Origin: Cyathus striatus
Taxonomy: Eukaryota > Basidiomycota > Agaricomycetes > Agaricales > Nidulariaceae
Direction: 5' to 3'
Assembly (NCBI GenBank): GCA_025738555.1
Contig: JAOVFP010000002.1
Coordinates: forward strand, 1,054,001-1,118,000
Length of the DNA: 64,000 bases
Translations under genes and position numbers: made by a program
The notes under the pieces: generated by a model
Told to the model about the DNA's origin: nothing
The model's database searches: none
Seen by the model: only the letters and a program-made list of their open reading frames with translations
Part shown: positions 35,155 through 46,924 of the stretch, one piece after another
Layout: every line of letters starts with the position of its first letter
Numbering within the stretch: position 1 is the stretch's first letter

Positions 35155-36266
35155 TAAATCTGTGCAGAAGCCGACTCATGAGTATAAGAGTTGGAATGAG
35201 TCCCGAATTGCCAACTATAGTATTTTCTATGAAATACATCACAACTAAGGGAAGAGTACAAGGGCTGGGGCTGAGGCCCATGTCGCCAGCTAAAGTATCA
35301 TATTGATACAAACCAAGGGTACTAGTAAATATATCATATGGCCTCAGTTCCCTGCACTTATTTAAAAAACTATTACATTTGCTTCGCAGTAGCTATGAAG
35401 CTACTTGTTTAATATTTATTTCTTATTATTATTTTATGACAAGGCCGTTGTACCTCTCCTGTACACCTTGAATGGTGTTCCATCACTAAGTCCGACGCAT
35501 CATGTGCCAGTGTATGTAACTGCACCGAGAAAAATCCCAATCAGGGTACATGGGCCGGTATCACTCAAATCCATAGCCCATAGCCTTACTAGAATGGGTC
35601 TCATACCCCCCATATGAGAAACCGAGTGGTTGCATGGTTTACATGTGCAAAACCTCATGGACAATGGCACAGGAAATAGCCAAGGACTGTATCAATGCCA
35701 TCACACACTATTGGTGTGCACCGCATAAAGAGCCATTAACTCTGGGAATTCTTGTAACCAAGCGCATACTAATGCAAGCGCACATTTTAGCACATGTACT
35801 GGGATAGTACCAGTGCCACAACGTTTGACACACCTCTGAAACAAGGTGCATCAATTTGGTTTGCCATGTGGAAGGTTCTCCACACCTCAGGAGGAACTCA
35901 GACAATCTTAGAAGTAACACACGTGATCTATTTACATACATGATATACTATTTACAGTTACAAATACAATAGGTAGAATTTTAGTATATAACTTAGGGAT
36001 GGTAGAGTAGGGAGGACAAGCACTGCCTGAGCTGTACTTCTGTTCTCAAAGTAGAGTAACGTTCTGAAATCAGTATCCGAAGTTTTATTAGAATTTGAAG
36101 TACCAAGTACTATTGAATTGAATTGAATTATAGTCTTTAACTCATTCTATTTCATTATTGCAAACCAGATACCCTTCGTACTAAATATAACTAACGTAAT
36201 TACCTATTTTATGTTGGTGGTGCTACTACTGACATAATAAAGTACATCTAAAAGTTAGTCATATCA
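35155..36266. repeat. Right long inverted repeat
   Basis: Reverse-complement partner of 23689-24840 with indels and many substitutions; same landmarks in reverse order. Confidence 0.7.
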
Positions 36267-36282
36267 ATATGCTAAATGAATC

Positions 36283-36500
36283 AACGCCCCCCCGCAAGCT
36301 CTCTACAGTGCTCATATATCACATCACAAATCACAGCCTCCTGTGCTCCCACCTCCATCACATATGCAAATCAATGGACAAGATATGTCCCTCCTACCAA
36401 CATGGCCCCAAGACCACTGATGACTTCTTCCTCCACTGCCAGACTTATAACACTGCTCGCTTCACCCTTGTGGACACTAGTCACCTTTCTTGTAGATAAA
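36283..36500 (+). pseudogene. LINE 3'-terminal fragment
   Basis: Frame with C-P-S-Y-Q-H-G-P-K-T-T-D-D-F-F-L-H-C, the terminal Cys/His finger of the same LINE family as 12690-13560. Too short to carry any other domain. It starts just outside the right long inverted repeat. Confidence 0.65.
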
Positions 36501-36920
36501 ATAGGATTTAAAAAACCCGATATCGCACTAGAGGTCAATAGAGGGGACTAGTGGGTTTTGCTTCCCCACAAACACCAGACGAGACTTGATTCATAGCATG
36601 CCATTGTGCAAATACATTTATTATACAATTCCATTCCCTTTCATATCCATATTACCAAGATATACAGTAAGATATATACACAATAAAAGATAATATAGAA
36701 TTCCATTCCCTCCCATATCCGTATTACCAAGATATACAACAAGATATATGTATGATGTTCCACAAACTATATTATACTACATATTATATTCAAAGCTAAT
36801 AACAATCCTTGTTGAAGTCCATTCAAAGCTTTCCCGAGCTGCCCCATTTCGCCCCACCGTTGTCGAAATAATGCTCCCGGGTACGCAAGTATATGTGCAT
36901 GGTCGCTATAGCCTTTCCGT
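36501..36920. other. Spacer with imperfect duplication
   Basis: A segment with ATTCCATTCCCTYYCATATC and TATTACCAAGATATAC occurs twice (about 36630-36675 and 36698-36745). No gene is supported. Confidence 0.4.
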
Positions 36921-37224
36921 TTATTTTGAATCCTCTGAGGGTATAGTGTGGTTCGCTGTCTGAATCACTGTCGTGGAAAGGAGCCCTGAAGCACCAGCCT
37001 TTAGAGGTAATATGAAAAAGCAAGTAAAGACTTACAACAGGACCCAGTGTCGTATGTTGCAACAATTTTCCTGCCACAAATTTCGATACACTGCACGTCG
37101 GGCAGCGACCAGGGCTTCCATTCGTTCGTGGTGTGTCATGTGATTGCAGACAGGATGGTAGACAAGAATCGGCTGTTACACATGCTAAGGATATGAAAAC
37201 AGAATAGAGAAAGATGGAATACAT
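36921..37224 (-). CDS. Candidate small secreted cysteine-containing protein
   Basis: An ATG at 37224 opens a hydrophobic, signal-peptide-like N-terminus (M-Y-S-I-F-L-Y-S-V-F-I-S-L-A-C-V-T-A) followed by a short region with C-L-P-S-C and C-P-T-C. With a 37-nt intron (GTAAGT at 37035, AAAG ending at 36999) the spliced product is 88 residues, ending at TAA 36923-36921. Without splicing the frame stays open to 133 residues. No family is recognised. Small secreted proteins are common in plant-associated basidiomycetes, but a chance frame is possible in this repeat-rich setting. Confidence 0.35.
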
Positions 37225-37985
37225 ATGGCCATTTTGTCATTGGTTGGGACTGAAAGAAATAAAACGGTTGTGAAAATAAAAAATAACGACGAATAGATAA
37301 TTGTTATAGTTACCAATACAAAAGAATGCGTGAGATCAAGAATGAAGAGGTCACGAAGAGGTCATGATGAGGATAGGAATTGGCGTGAAGTGTTTGTTAT
37401 GATTGGAATAAGCAACTAGAAGAAATGAAGGAACAGACATAACTTAAACTCATGAATATCAATGTTCCCCTCAGTCCTCCTTGACGTAGGATCCCTCATC
37501 ACCTCTTGCTACTCAAAACACAACCATGCATCCCCCCCATCGTACATCCTCTCCTTTTTCGAGTGACACATGTCAAACTCGTGGTTCGACTGGCATGCAT
37601 ATTGTTTCATTTTTCTGCTCAATAGGTACCTGGTCATCGGGACATTGTTGGTAATAAGGCTCCTGACTAGAATGCAAAGCTGAAGAAAAAGATGTATGAA
37701 AAAGATCAAGGCTGCAGCGGAGAGCTGATGAATCATGTCGCTACCTATTGTCCTCGACAGGCCTTTTGTTCTTTACCGCATTCCACCCCTCCACATGTGA
37801 TTGGAGTAATTAAATTTGATAATGGTAGTTATAGTTCCACAAAATATATTGAACATGTATCTAAATGAGCTTGAGTTACGATAACATGTGGGGGTAGTGT
37901 GCTTTGCCACTTGCCAGCCACAATGAACATGTACCTGAACCATTAAACAATGTAACCTGTATACTACATACTTGTAAAAATCAAA
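37225..37985. other. Spacer without recognised gene
   Basis: I see no convincing coding region or repeat. Confidence 0.35.
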
Positions 37986-37989
37986 ATAA

Positions 37990-38285
37990 ATAAAAGTTAA
38001 GTGTCTACAAGTTCCTCAAGTGGAGTTAAATTCCTCACTTATTTTTTCGAGTGAAAGTTAAGTTCCATCGAGTCGAGTTGAGTTCCTTGCTTATTTTTTT
38101 TCAAGTAAAAGTTAAGTTCCATCGAGTTCCTCGCTTAAGCTAAATTTGAGTGTCAGTTGAGTTACCACCGAGTTACCTTCAAGTGGTAAATGACAACTCA
38201 ACTCCACTTGAATTTGAGTTGAGTTCCATTCGAGTTCCAGTTGAGTTCCAGTTAAGTTCCTACTTTAAGTTCCTCAAATTCCATT
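37990..38285. repeat. AAGTTCC / GAGTTCC repeats
   Basis: Same simple-repeat family as 9545-12440, with TTTTTTCGAGTGAAAGTTAAG and GAGTTCCAGTTGAGTTCC units. Confidence 0.7.
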
Positions 38286-39262
38286 ACTAAAAACCCATAC
38301 TTTACAATTGTGCTCATTGTTGTCATCATTCCTTAGCTCGTTGTTTCCCACGCCCACCGCTGCCGCCAAGGATGTGTAAAAATAGCACCATCATATCATC
38401 CATCAAACCCTTGATCATTCCACTCGCTTCTGATGCATTGATGGTGATCACATTGCACTTCTTCCATCATCATGCTCAACAGTGAGCACGTATTTTGTGC
38501 ATTCTTCTCTCAGTTTTTGGATTCATCCAGTGATTTATTTTTTACAATATGAAGTTAGTTATTTTGTATGTAATATAACATCTTTGTTGCATAAACATGG
38601 TGTACTGTGCTTACAGAAAATATAACATGAATAATAATAATTTCAGCTTTTCATACTATTTCATAGGTAATTTAGCTGTACTGTTGATGTATTAAATATA
38701 CATTCGTATTCACAAAAAAATTGGGAGGAATCACCCATGAACTCGACTAGAAATGAAAAAAATGGGTGCTCATTGTTTATGACGATGACGAGGTACATGA
38801 ATGCGATCAAACGCGTGGCGGAAAACAACGTGTGGCACTCATTGATCAATTTGATGGAGGCAGAGGCATCAGATCAAATTAATGATCGACATTCAGGGGC
38901 GTGGGAAATAATGAGCGCGGAGGCAAACATTAATCTAGCAACCCATAGCAGTATTGGAATCTCTGTCATATACCATACAATTTACATTTTTCGAGTTACA
39001 GGTAAGTTCCGAAGTCGAGTTCCAGTCGAGTTCCAGTTGAGTTCCATTCGAGTTACCGGGAACTCGAAAAGTTGACGGCCCGTTATTATATGTGCCAGAG
39101 ACCCTATGCAAAATTGGGGTAGTGATTCATTTACACCAATTGCATTTTTATTTTCTGTTGAACAGCCATTAAAGAACATTTTAACAGAAATGCATAACCA
39201 CAGAATAGGGACAAGTAATGTTTGAAAGATAGATCCGGATAAACATGGAAGTACAGTAAAAT
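38286..39262. other. Spacer with a terminal GAGTTCC repeat patch
   Basis: Mostly AT-rich, no supported gene. At 38985-39085 another GAGTTACAGGTAAGTTCC / GAGTTCCAGTCGAGTTCC patch occurs, ending GGGAACTCGAAAAGTTGACG. With 37990-38285 it may bound a single element of about 1.1 kb. Confidence 0.4.
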
Positions 39263-41903
39263 TTAATTATATAATGAAGCAGCTGAACTCTCAGACAGTT
39301 CTTCGAAATGGTCCACATCCACATCACCACTGGCACTGTCTACATCCAAATGGCTAATCTCCTCCCAATCATCTTCATGAGTTTCCCAAAGAATTCTTAA
39401 ACGTTCTCTATGTTCTCTTGTCTGGTATACTGTTCCTAGTACAGCAAATCCATCTTCCAGGGTTGTAACACCAATCCAAGACAGAGATGAAATGTTTGGT
39501 AATATAACCATCGCACTATATCTTTCCCCGAACCACCTCTGCAAATTGTATTTCTTTATAGAAAAACTATTCCGTGTGTTATAATGAGGGGCTGGGGATT
39601 CATGATTTTTCACCAGTTCATGCCATGTTTTAAAATATCTTGTGCCGACACTGTCTTCTATGTTTGATGAGGGTTTTGTTTTTTCATCTGCATTTTATTT
39701 GTAAAATTTAATTTAAGCATAAAGAAGTAATTGATTCGAATACCTTGGTTATTGACTTTAAATCCAGAAGGGCTAACATGTCGCGAGACATCAGGGATCA
39801 TTAGTAGCCCATGCATCTTGTAAAGATCACGAAGGGCTTCATAGTAAAACCTGTCCCAGTAATTTATTACTAGGCTCATAGCTATACTTGCACTAGAGAG
39901 TCCTTTCAATTTGGCAGAATATTCTGTTAGCTGGTTGACTCCTGACTTTTCCAATGACCAAAAAATACGTGGCTCCAAAACCCCTCCATCAACAGGGTCA
40001 ATCGCAGGGTCAGAAATAAATAAATACACTTCTGCATCTGTGTTGCTTTCCACATAGTGAAATATTGCAGAGGAAAATATAGTAATGTCAATGTTAATTT
40101 CCACGCGGGATGCTGTAGGACAATAGTTTAGAGTTTTAGCATTTTTTTTCAATGTATGTCTAAAAAACCTCATTACCTATGCCCAAGCAACCAGTGTTAT
40201 TTATACCATGAATAATTGCACTATTTTCTAGTATTTTCGGAGCCTGATAAAGCCAATTATAATAAGTATTGTCAGAGATACCACAATGTCCGAAAAATGA
40301 TATAGGAATTTGATGATATGTATTTTTGAAGGTCACTGGCGTTATAGCATCAGTTTTTAACTTGAAGCTGGCAAGATATCATGAAAGTATTTGGTTAGGT
40401 ATAGCTGAACATCTAATTAGTCTTGTCCTTACCATGTAAATTGAGATACATCTGATGGTTCCCAGTGAAATAAGTCTGTGTTGTGCGTCCATGGATTACT
40501 ATGGATTATTTGTTGAATAATGTCGACATGATAAGATATGCAATGAATATAATTAAAATTGGTTGGCCTCGGGAATGGCCAAACTATAACAGAATACCCA
40601 AGAAAAAAATCAAATTTCGGGTGGTTGTATATATATTCAGTCCTCATCACCGAGAGAAATGCACGGTGACAAGCAGATATTTGTTGTGCCATACCAACAT
40701 ATTGTTGGGAGAAGATGTTATTGTGGTTGAGAAATATGTCCATTAGTTGAAAGTCGCTTTGAGGTAAATTTTCTGGAGATCTAAAAATGTTCCACCAATT
40801 TCCTATCTTTTGATAATGGTTGTAGTTATATCGTTGAGAATTATAGTTGGAAATCTGCAGTGTGATAAGGAAACATCCAGTGATCCATGTAAGAAACTTA
40901 CCGACAATACAGCGTTAAGTCTACCAGATGAATTGACATAGAAATCGACAACATCAGAACTTACTTCAGAACAAATCTGGTCAAATACATTCCCCAATAA
41001 ATAAAAATCGAAGTTAATTTTCCGGTAAAAATATCTGAGGGTGCTCTGAAAATGAGGACAATCACAATTCACTCAGTGAGGCCGGACTTACAATATAATC
41101 GGATATCTAGGTGCCTCTAAATAGTTCAGAAGTTTTGGGGGCTTAAAATGTGTACTTACATATTTCAAACTGAAGGCAGCACGCTGCAAAGGCTTCAGAA
41201 TCAACAGATATTCTCCATATCTTCGATGTGTTCCTTTATTGTAGTTAGAAGCTGCACTAGCATGTGAGATAATATGTGTGTTTACCGTCATCATGAAACA
41301 CCACACCAGTGCTGCCACTACATTTAAATATACCAAATACTTGTCTAACCCTGGGATGAGGGCTGAAAGCTAATGGGTAACCAACAGGTTTACAACTATA
41401 AAACTGGCATTTACATACAACAATTTAAACAGAATTTCCAGTTCCTTCTTTAGTTGCTATGATGTATGTGTTCAAATGTGCATAAAAGAAGTACTTAATT
41501 CATCAACTCACTGCATCTCCGCGCTGTCCATGATAGATTCGTGCTGCTCTTTTAGTTTCTCTTGAATACTCAACTACAACATCATCATAGGCATTGTCTA
41601 TATTCAAATGGCCATCCACTACATGGATATCTCCCATTTCAAATTGTCGATACTTTGTAATGGCATAAAAATGTGTATAATCACTGACAAGTCCAACATG
41701 GCTTACTTTTGATATAAGTTGAGATTCAGTACTATCTGCAGACTTTTGAAAGGGCTTCCTTGCATCTAGAACATAGTAGTAAATAGTCCATATCAAGGTG
41801 TGGCAAGAAATAGTATGAACGTGAACTTACAGAACTTTGCATTACTACCGACATCAATAAACACGCCATTATGTATCACAAAGTTTTTAGCTGTGTCGAA
41901 CAT
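39263..41903 (-). pseudogene. M-F-D-x-A-K-N-F family gene, frameshifted (copy A)
   Basis: Minus-strand paralog of copy B (46925-49582), same exon order. The ATG at 41903 gives M-F-D-T-A-K-N-F-V-I-H-N-G-V-F. Later exons keep A-A-R-I-Y-H-G-Q-R-G, then R-Q-V-F-G-I-F-K-C, L-K-P-L-Q-R-A-A-F, a Q-F-T-W exon end (40429), Y-Y-E-A-L-R-D-L-Y-K-M, and a C-terminal exon with S-S-L-S-W-I-G-V and an acidic tail ending at 39263. Between F-H-D-D-G and the next conserved block (about 41270-41300) this copy has one extra base relative to copy C over a 39-base stretch, which breaks the frame. Function unknown. Confidence 0.7.
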
Positions 41904-42239
41904 CTCCAAGAGGTAGTATATTTGCTAGTATTCGAGTGTGTAAGTGTAAGATGCAGATGAGCGCAATACTGAATGGAAGATAAAGCAACTTGGGGAGCGC
42001 CCAGGGCTGTGGGTTGCACCTCATGCATCAATGTATCCTGTGGAATTGCTGTCTTAATGCTATTGTTATAGCAAAAATGTCTGTACTATTAGTAGTCCAA
42101 TTGATCGTAACCGGAACTGAAATTATCGTGGCTATACCGGTACGCAAGACCAACCTTCGACTGTAGCACTGCAAATCGTTTTCACTACTGCTGTTGTAAC
42201 GCATATGTAGCCTAGCGCTGAGCGTGTAAACAGTGTCCC

Positions 42240-44440
42240 CTAAACGTCACGGATATGATAGATGATCGACATCATCGAAGTCTTATTTCGAGATACGTGC
42301 GACACAGAACTTTAAAACCACCAAATAGAGAGAAATATCCCATGAATGTGGTGGCTAGATCAAAAGTACTACATGACAAATGGACACCGAAATTATGCAC
42401 TACTAAGCCAGCCATAGTACGGGAGTATATGTGCATTCTCGCTTGTAACAGCTGATCGTAGAACAATCCGACGTTGTAGATGAATAGCGAACAGCAGTAG
42501 AAGACTAGACCATACGAGTCAGACGCACACTGAGAATACATGGTGGGTGAGGCCGTGCACCCAGCGAAACGCACAGCCTTCTGATAGACTTGCATATGAA
42601 GCTAATTGTGTGCATAAATCTGCGAAGTACATAGCCATCCCCAGAAAAACATAACATGGCAGGGATAGCGAAGCTATCGGAGCCTCAACGTTGTGCATGT
42701 GATAACATGATGAATAAATGGATAGACGTTGCACGAGCTAGCAATACGAACAGATACCTCAACGCTATCGGAGCTTTGGGCGTTGAGGGAACGACGTGGT
42801 GATGATGTACGGTAGGTGACATTGTATGGGCTAGGAATGTCGACTAACTCCATCCTCCGTGATGTCATACGACAGCGCCTAGCTATAGCGAACGGCATGT
42901 ATGGATCATATAACAAGTATATTAGCTTCTAGCAGCATAGGGTGACAACAGCCCCCGTACCTCCTTCCGCCATGCTGCTCTTAACGGTTCCCGGCAAGCG
43001 CCTGGAGTTCTGCATCCCAAAAGCTAAGCTAGCCGACAGCGACATGTTCAAAAACATTATTATGGGGTAAGTACCGCTCGAAAGCAAGAGCGCGATACAG
43101 CACATCCGTGATCCCCCGCCCCCTCCTTTGTTCGGATCACAATCAACGCCCCCCCTCCTCCAGCAGACTCATAGCCTAATATTAGACTTTGTCGATGCAG
43201 CGCGCAGTGTCGGATCATCTGACCCACTAAGCCATACCTAGAGACTAACCAACGGCGTTGTCAGCTCGTCCATCACAATCGAACAACAAAATGCCAGCAC
43301 GTACCTTCTTCCTCCCCATCTGCCATGTAACAGGCGTACGAGACGCACTCCGTCGTACTCCTCATCCAAACCCCTGCTCGCTTCACAACTGCTTCCCTTC
43401 CTAGAACGCCTACCGAAGACCCCCAAGCACCATATGGAGCACCAACGTCCATCCAAAGCTGCACCGAGGAAATGGTTTCTCGTTTCTGTTACCGTAGTAC
43501 TACCCATGCTGCGTGTTCTAAACAGTGCACTGCGGAGGCTGGGTCCTAAAGAGGGCTTGTCGAACGGTCGAGTTGGTCTAGCAATCTGGGGGTCATTTCG
43601 ATGTGAACGTCTTGGAAACACTGAGAGGTCGAAGCGTCGAAGTATCGAGGAGCTCTGAACGAGCGTGCGTAGTCCTGGCGGAACCAATACCCAACATAGC
43701 ACGACGTTACATCGTCGGCGCTGTTTCATAGAGCGACAGACCACGAATGTGTAGTGAAGGCGGATGAGGGTGATGGAGTGGCATAGAGTGTTTCAAGGGG
43801 TACCGGGGAAGAAGAGGCCGTGGATGGGGGACAAGGGTGAAGAGTATGACGAGGAGGATGTTTAGTGTCGATCTGAAAAACGTAACTATGAAGAACTGAG
43901 ATAATGGTGAACGTACTTATAAGGAGGTCTTTCATCGACTACCAATTCAATCCACCATCGACAAATCCTATCGGTCTATACATAGCTTTCAACAGGGCGT
44001 TGGAGGATGTCGATGTGTGATTTGGTTGTAATAGTTAGTAGTAGGCGAGGCGAGTCGGGCCGGGTCAGAAGGATATTTGTTCAACAACTTACATTACGTA
44101 ATAGCTCTCCTCTCCCCTCCCCAACACCCCCAAAGCATCGCTTTATACCGTACCGTCGTATACGAAGCTATGGGCCACTTTCCCTTCTCCACCTGTAGCG
44201 AACGCCGCACTCTCAATTTTCTCGTATCCTCCTGCGCGACCTCTACGCCTCCCTCTTCTCCTCCAGAACAGCACCAACAGCATAACCAAGTTCTATTTGG
44301 CGTATTGGTTCCGCTGGGATTGCTTACCTTCGTTCTGACTCAAGCCTTCAAACATCAACGCTTCAAGCGCTTCCACATATTACCCCAAATCATCCAGAAC
44401 AAGCGCTCCTACTCGACAAGTCAAAAATCTGCCGGTCTTC
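42240..44440. repeat. GC-richer palindromic repeat R2, left part
   Basis: 42240-42940 matches 62040-62540 and 50640-51060 in landmarks (CTTGCATAYGAAGCT; CAACGACGTGGTG-like sequence). 42940-43740 is inverted relative to about 44260-44440 plus 46115-46850, so the whole forms a foldback with centre near 44000. The right arm is cut by the minisatellite element at 44441. A frame on the minus strand (43238-43744) is long but has no recognisable domain and is only patchily shared by other copies. Confidence 0.55.
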
Positions 44441-46114
44441 CAGTAATTTACACTCCCCCAAGAGGTCTGTACGGATCTGTACGGATCCGCACGGATCCGT
44501 ACGGAATCCGCACGGAATCCGAAAATTCCGTACGGATCCGTGCGGATTCCGTGCGGATCCGTACAGACCCGTACAGACCTGTATAGATACCATACAGAAT
44601 TTATATAGTAGCTATTATTATTATTAGAGGTGATTATTCTATATGGATTCCATACATATTCTGCATGGATTCTGTGTGGATTTATGCATTGCTGCCTTGT
44701 CACACATGTCAAGTGTAACTCTAGGTGAAAAGTGTCACACTATACAAAATCCATGATACACTCAATATATAGTATCATTCTCAATGCATAGTATCACACT
44801 TAATGCATAGTGTTATGCTTAATGTATAGTATCACACTCAACACTTAGTGTCACACTTAATGCAGAGTGTCACACTCATCACTTAGTGTTATGCTTAATG
44901 TATAGTGTTATGTTTAATGTATAGTGTCACACTCAACACTTAGTGTCATGCTTAGTCATACTCAATGCTTAGTGTGACACTCAACGCTTAGTGTCACACT
45001 CAATGCTTAGTGTGACACTCAACCCTTAGTGTCACGCTTAATGCAGAGTGTCACACTCAACACTTAGTGTCACACTCAATGCTTAGTGTCACACTCAACC
45101 CTTAGTGTCACGCTTAATGCAGAGTGTCACACTCAATGCTTAGTGTCACACTCAATGCTTAGTGTCACACTCAACACTTAGTGTCACACTCAACGCTTAG
45201 TGTCACACTCAATGCTTAGTGTCACACTCAATGCTTAGTGTCACACTCAACCCTTAGTGTCACGCTTAATGCAGAGTGTCACACTCAATGCTTAGTGTCA
45301 CACTCAACCCTTAGTGTCACGCTTAATGCAGAGTGTCACACTCAACACTTAGTGTCACACTCAATGCTTAGTGTCACACTCAATGCTTAGTGTCACACTC
45401 AACGCTTAGTGTCACACTCAACACTTAGTGTCACACTCAATGCTTAGTGTCACACTCAATGCTTAGTGTCACACTTAACACTTAGTGTCACACTCAATGC
45501 TTAGTGTCACACTCAACACCTAGTATCACACTCAACACCTAGTGTCACACTTATAGTGTCACATTTAATGTATAGTATCACACTCAACACCTAGTATCAC
45601 ACTCAACATCTAGTGTCACACTCAACACCTAGTGTCACGCTTATAGTGTCACATTTAATGTATAGTATCACACTCAACACCTAGTGTCACATTTATAGTG
45701 TCACATTTAATGTATAGTGTCACACTCAACACCTGGTGTCACGCTTATAGTGTCACATTTAACGTATAGTGTCACACTCAACACCTAGTATCACACTCAA
45801 CACCTAGTGACATGCTTAATGCAGAGTGTCACATGCAAGGAAACAAGTATAATAAAATTCTGTACAGATTCTGTACAGAATCTGTACAGAATTTTCAGGT
45901 CTGTAATGCGGAATTCCGAGGAATTCTGCGTAATCCGTACGGAATTTTCGGAATCTGTGCGGAATCTGTACAGACCCAAAAAAACCTCTGCCAAAATGAA
46001 AAAAATCTGTGCAGATTCCGCACGGACTCCGAAAATTCCGTACGGATTCCGTACGGATTCCGCACGGATTCCGCGCGGATCCGTACAGAACACATGGCTA
46101 AGTGTAAAGAGCTC
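44441..46114. mobile_element. Second minisatellite-filled TIR element (1.67 kb)
   Basis: Same left end (CAGTAATTTACACTCCCCCA) and right end (AAGTGTAAAGAGCTC) as 32940-35109, with near-identical TCCGTACGGAT-rich flanks and a 19-bp array between about 44755 and 45835. It has landed in the right arm of the R2 palindrome. The immediate flanks (CGGTCTTC left, TTAAATTG right) are not duplicated, so the insertion site has been altered or the copy arose by recombination. Confidence 0.75.
44755..45835. repeat. 19-bp minisatellite array, copy 2
   Basis: The same TAGTGTCACACTCAA core as 33225-34815. Later units are more degenerate, with TAGTGTCACATTTAATGTA and CACCTAGTATCACACTCAA variants. Confidence 0.9.
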
Positions 46115-46850
46115 TTAAATTGGTACTTTGGATTCAGCTGCGGGCTTGCTCCTGAAGGGAGGATGGAAGGGTACGATGGGCAAAGGGTTGGTTGGGATGC
46201 CGAGGGTAGGTGTGAATACATCGTTGGCCAACGAAGTGTGCCTTGTACACCAGCTGTTACGTAGTAGATTGGGAGGAAGAAGGTACACGTTCGTTTTTGT
46301 TTTATTTTGGCAGATGCTGGTTGTTCACCTCTAGATGTAGCTTAGAGAATCTGATAGTTCCGGTGGTGTACGACGAGTAGACGAGTGGAGAAGACGGCGA
46401 GGCTATCGAGCGGGGACTTCAAAACGACACCGCTGAGACTTGAGCATACTACTGTCATAAAGCTCTTTGGATGCAGCACTACGATGATGGGATGGTGTAG
46501 GTAGTAGGTGTTCGAGAGGATTAGGATGGATATGCTTGCTAGGCGGCCCCATTGGAGGCAGTTGAGGCAAAAGAAGGTATGCGGATTGTTGTTGGCCTAT
46601 GGTGATAGAGGATACTTAATAAGTTTTATATCTCGACTCTAGACGTTGTTCGACTTGTTCAATGTTGGCTTAGCTCTGGCATTCATGTAATGTCCCGGTG
46701 GATGATCTTACATTCTTGGTCCATACAGCTTCGCATATCGTGTGTGCTGTAGTGCGACATTGTTCTATAGACGTACTTGCTCTGATACTGCCGAGGTGCC
46801 GTCTTCATGTGATGTCGTCTATCGCACATTTGTATTTACGAACAAATTAA
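46115..46850. repeat. GC-richer palindromic repeat R2, right part
   Basis: Continuation of the R2 right arm after the inserted element. GGGAGGAAGAAGGTACACGT at about 46270 is the inverted match of the 43300 region. Confidence 0.5.
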
Positions 46851-46924
46851 ATGACAAGTTAAATTTGAAAGAAAGATTTGGTTCAACACTGAAGTACAAT
46901 AAATACTAATAATGGTTGCAAAAT

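Larger units (their letters stand above)
23689..36266. mobile_element. 12.6-kb region bounded by 1.1-kb inverted repeats, carrying an Spt5-like gene
   Basis: The left arm (23689-24840) and right arm (35155-36266, reverse complement) align along almost their whole length. Landmarks include GACTAACTT at both outer ends, CAGTAGCACCAC, GTTAGTTATATTTAGTA, CACCATTCAAGGTGTAC, and CAGCCCCAGCCCTTGTACTC near the inner ends. I estimate roughly three-quarters identity. The arms face outward symmetrically, as in a transposon with very long TIRs or a foldback. Inside lie a hAT-like insertion, a LINE remnant, tRNA-like repeats, an Spt5-like pseudogene and a minisatellite element; no transposase was found. 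AATATG occurs 8 bases outside the left arm and directly after the right arm, but this 6-base match is too weak to be called a TSD. Confidence 0.6.

Noticed and set aside
23675..36272. AATATG as target duplication of the 12.6-kb region
   Set aside because: On the left it is 8 bases away from the start of the inverted repeat, and 6-base matches in AT-rich DNA are common; kept only as a lead.
43238..43744. 168-residue minus-strand protein in repeat R2
   Set aside because: Other R2 copies share only patches of it and break the frame; no domain is recognisable.
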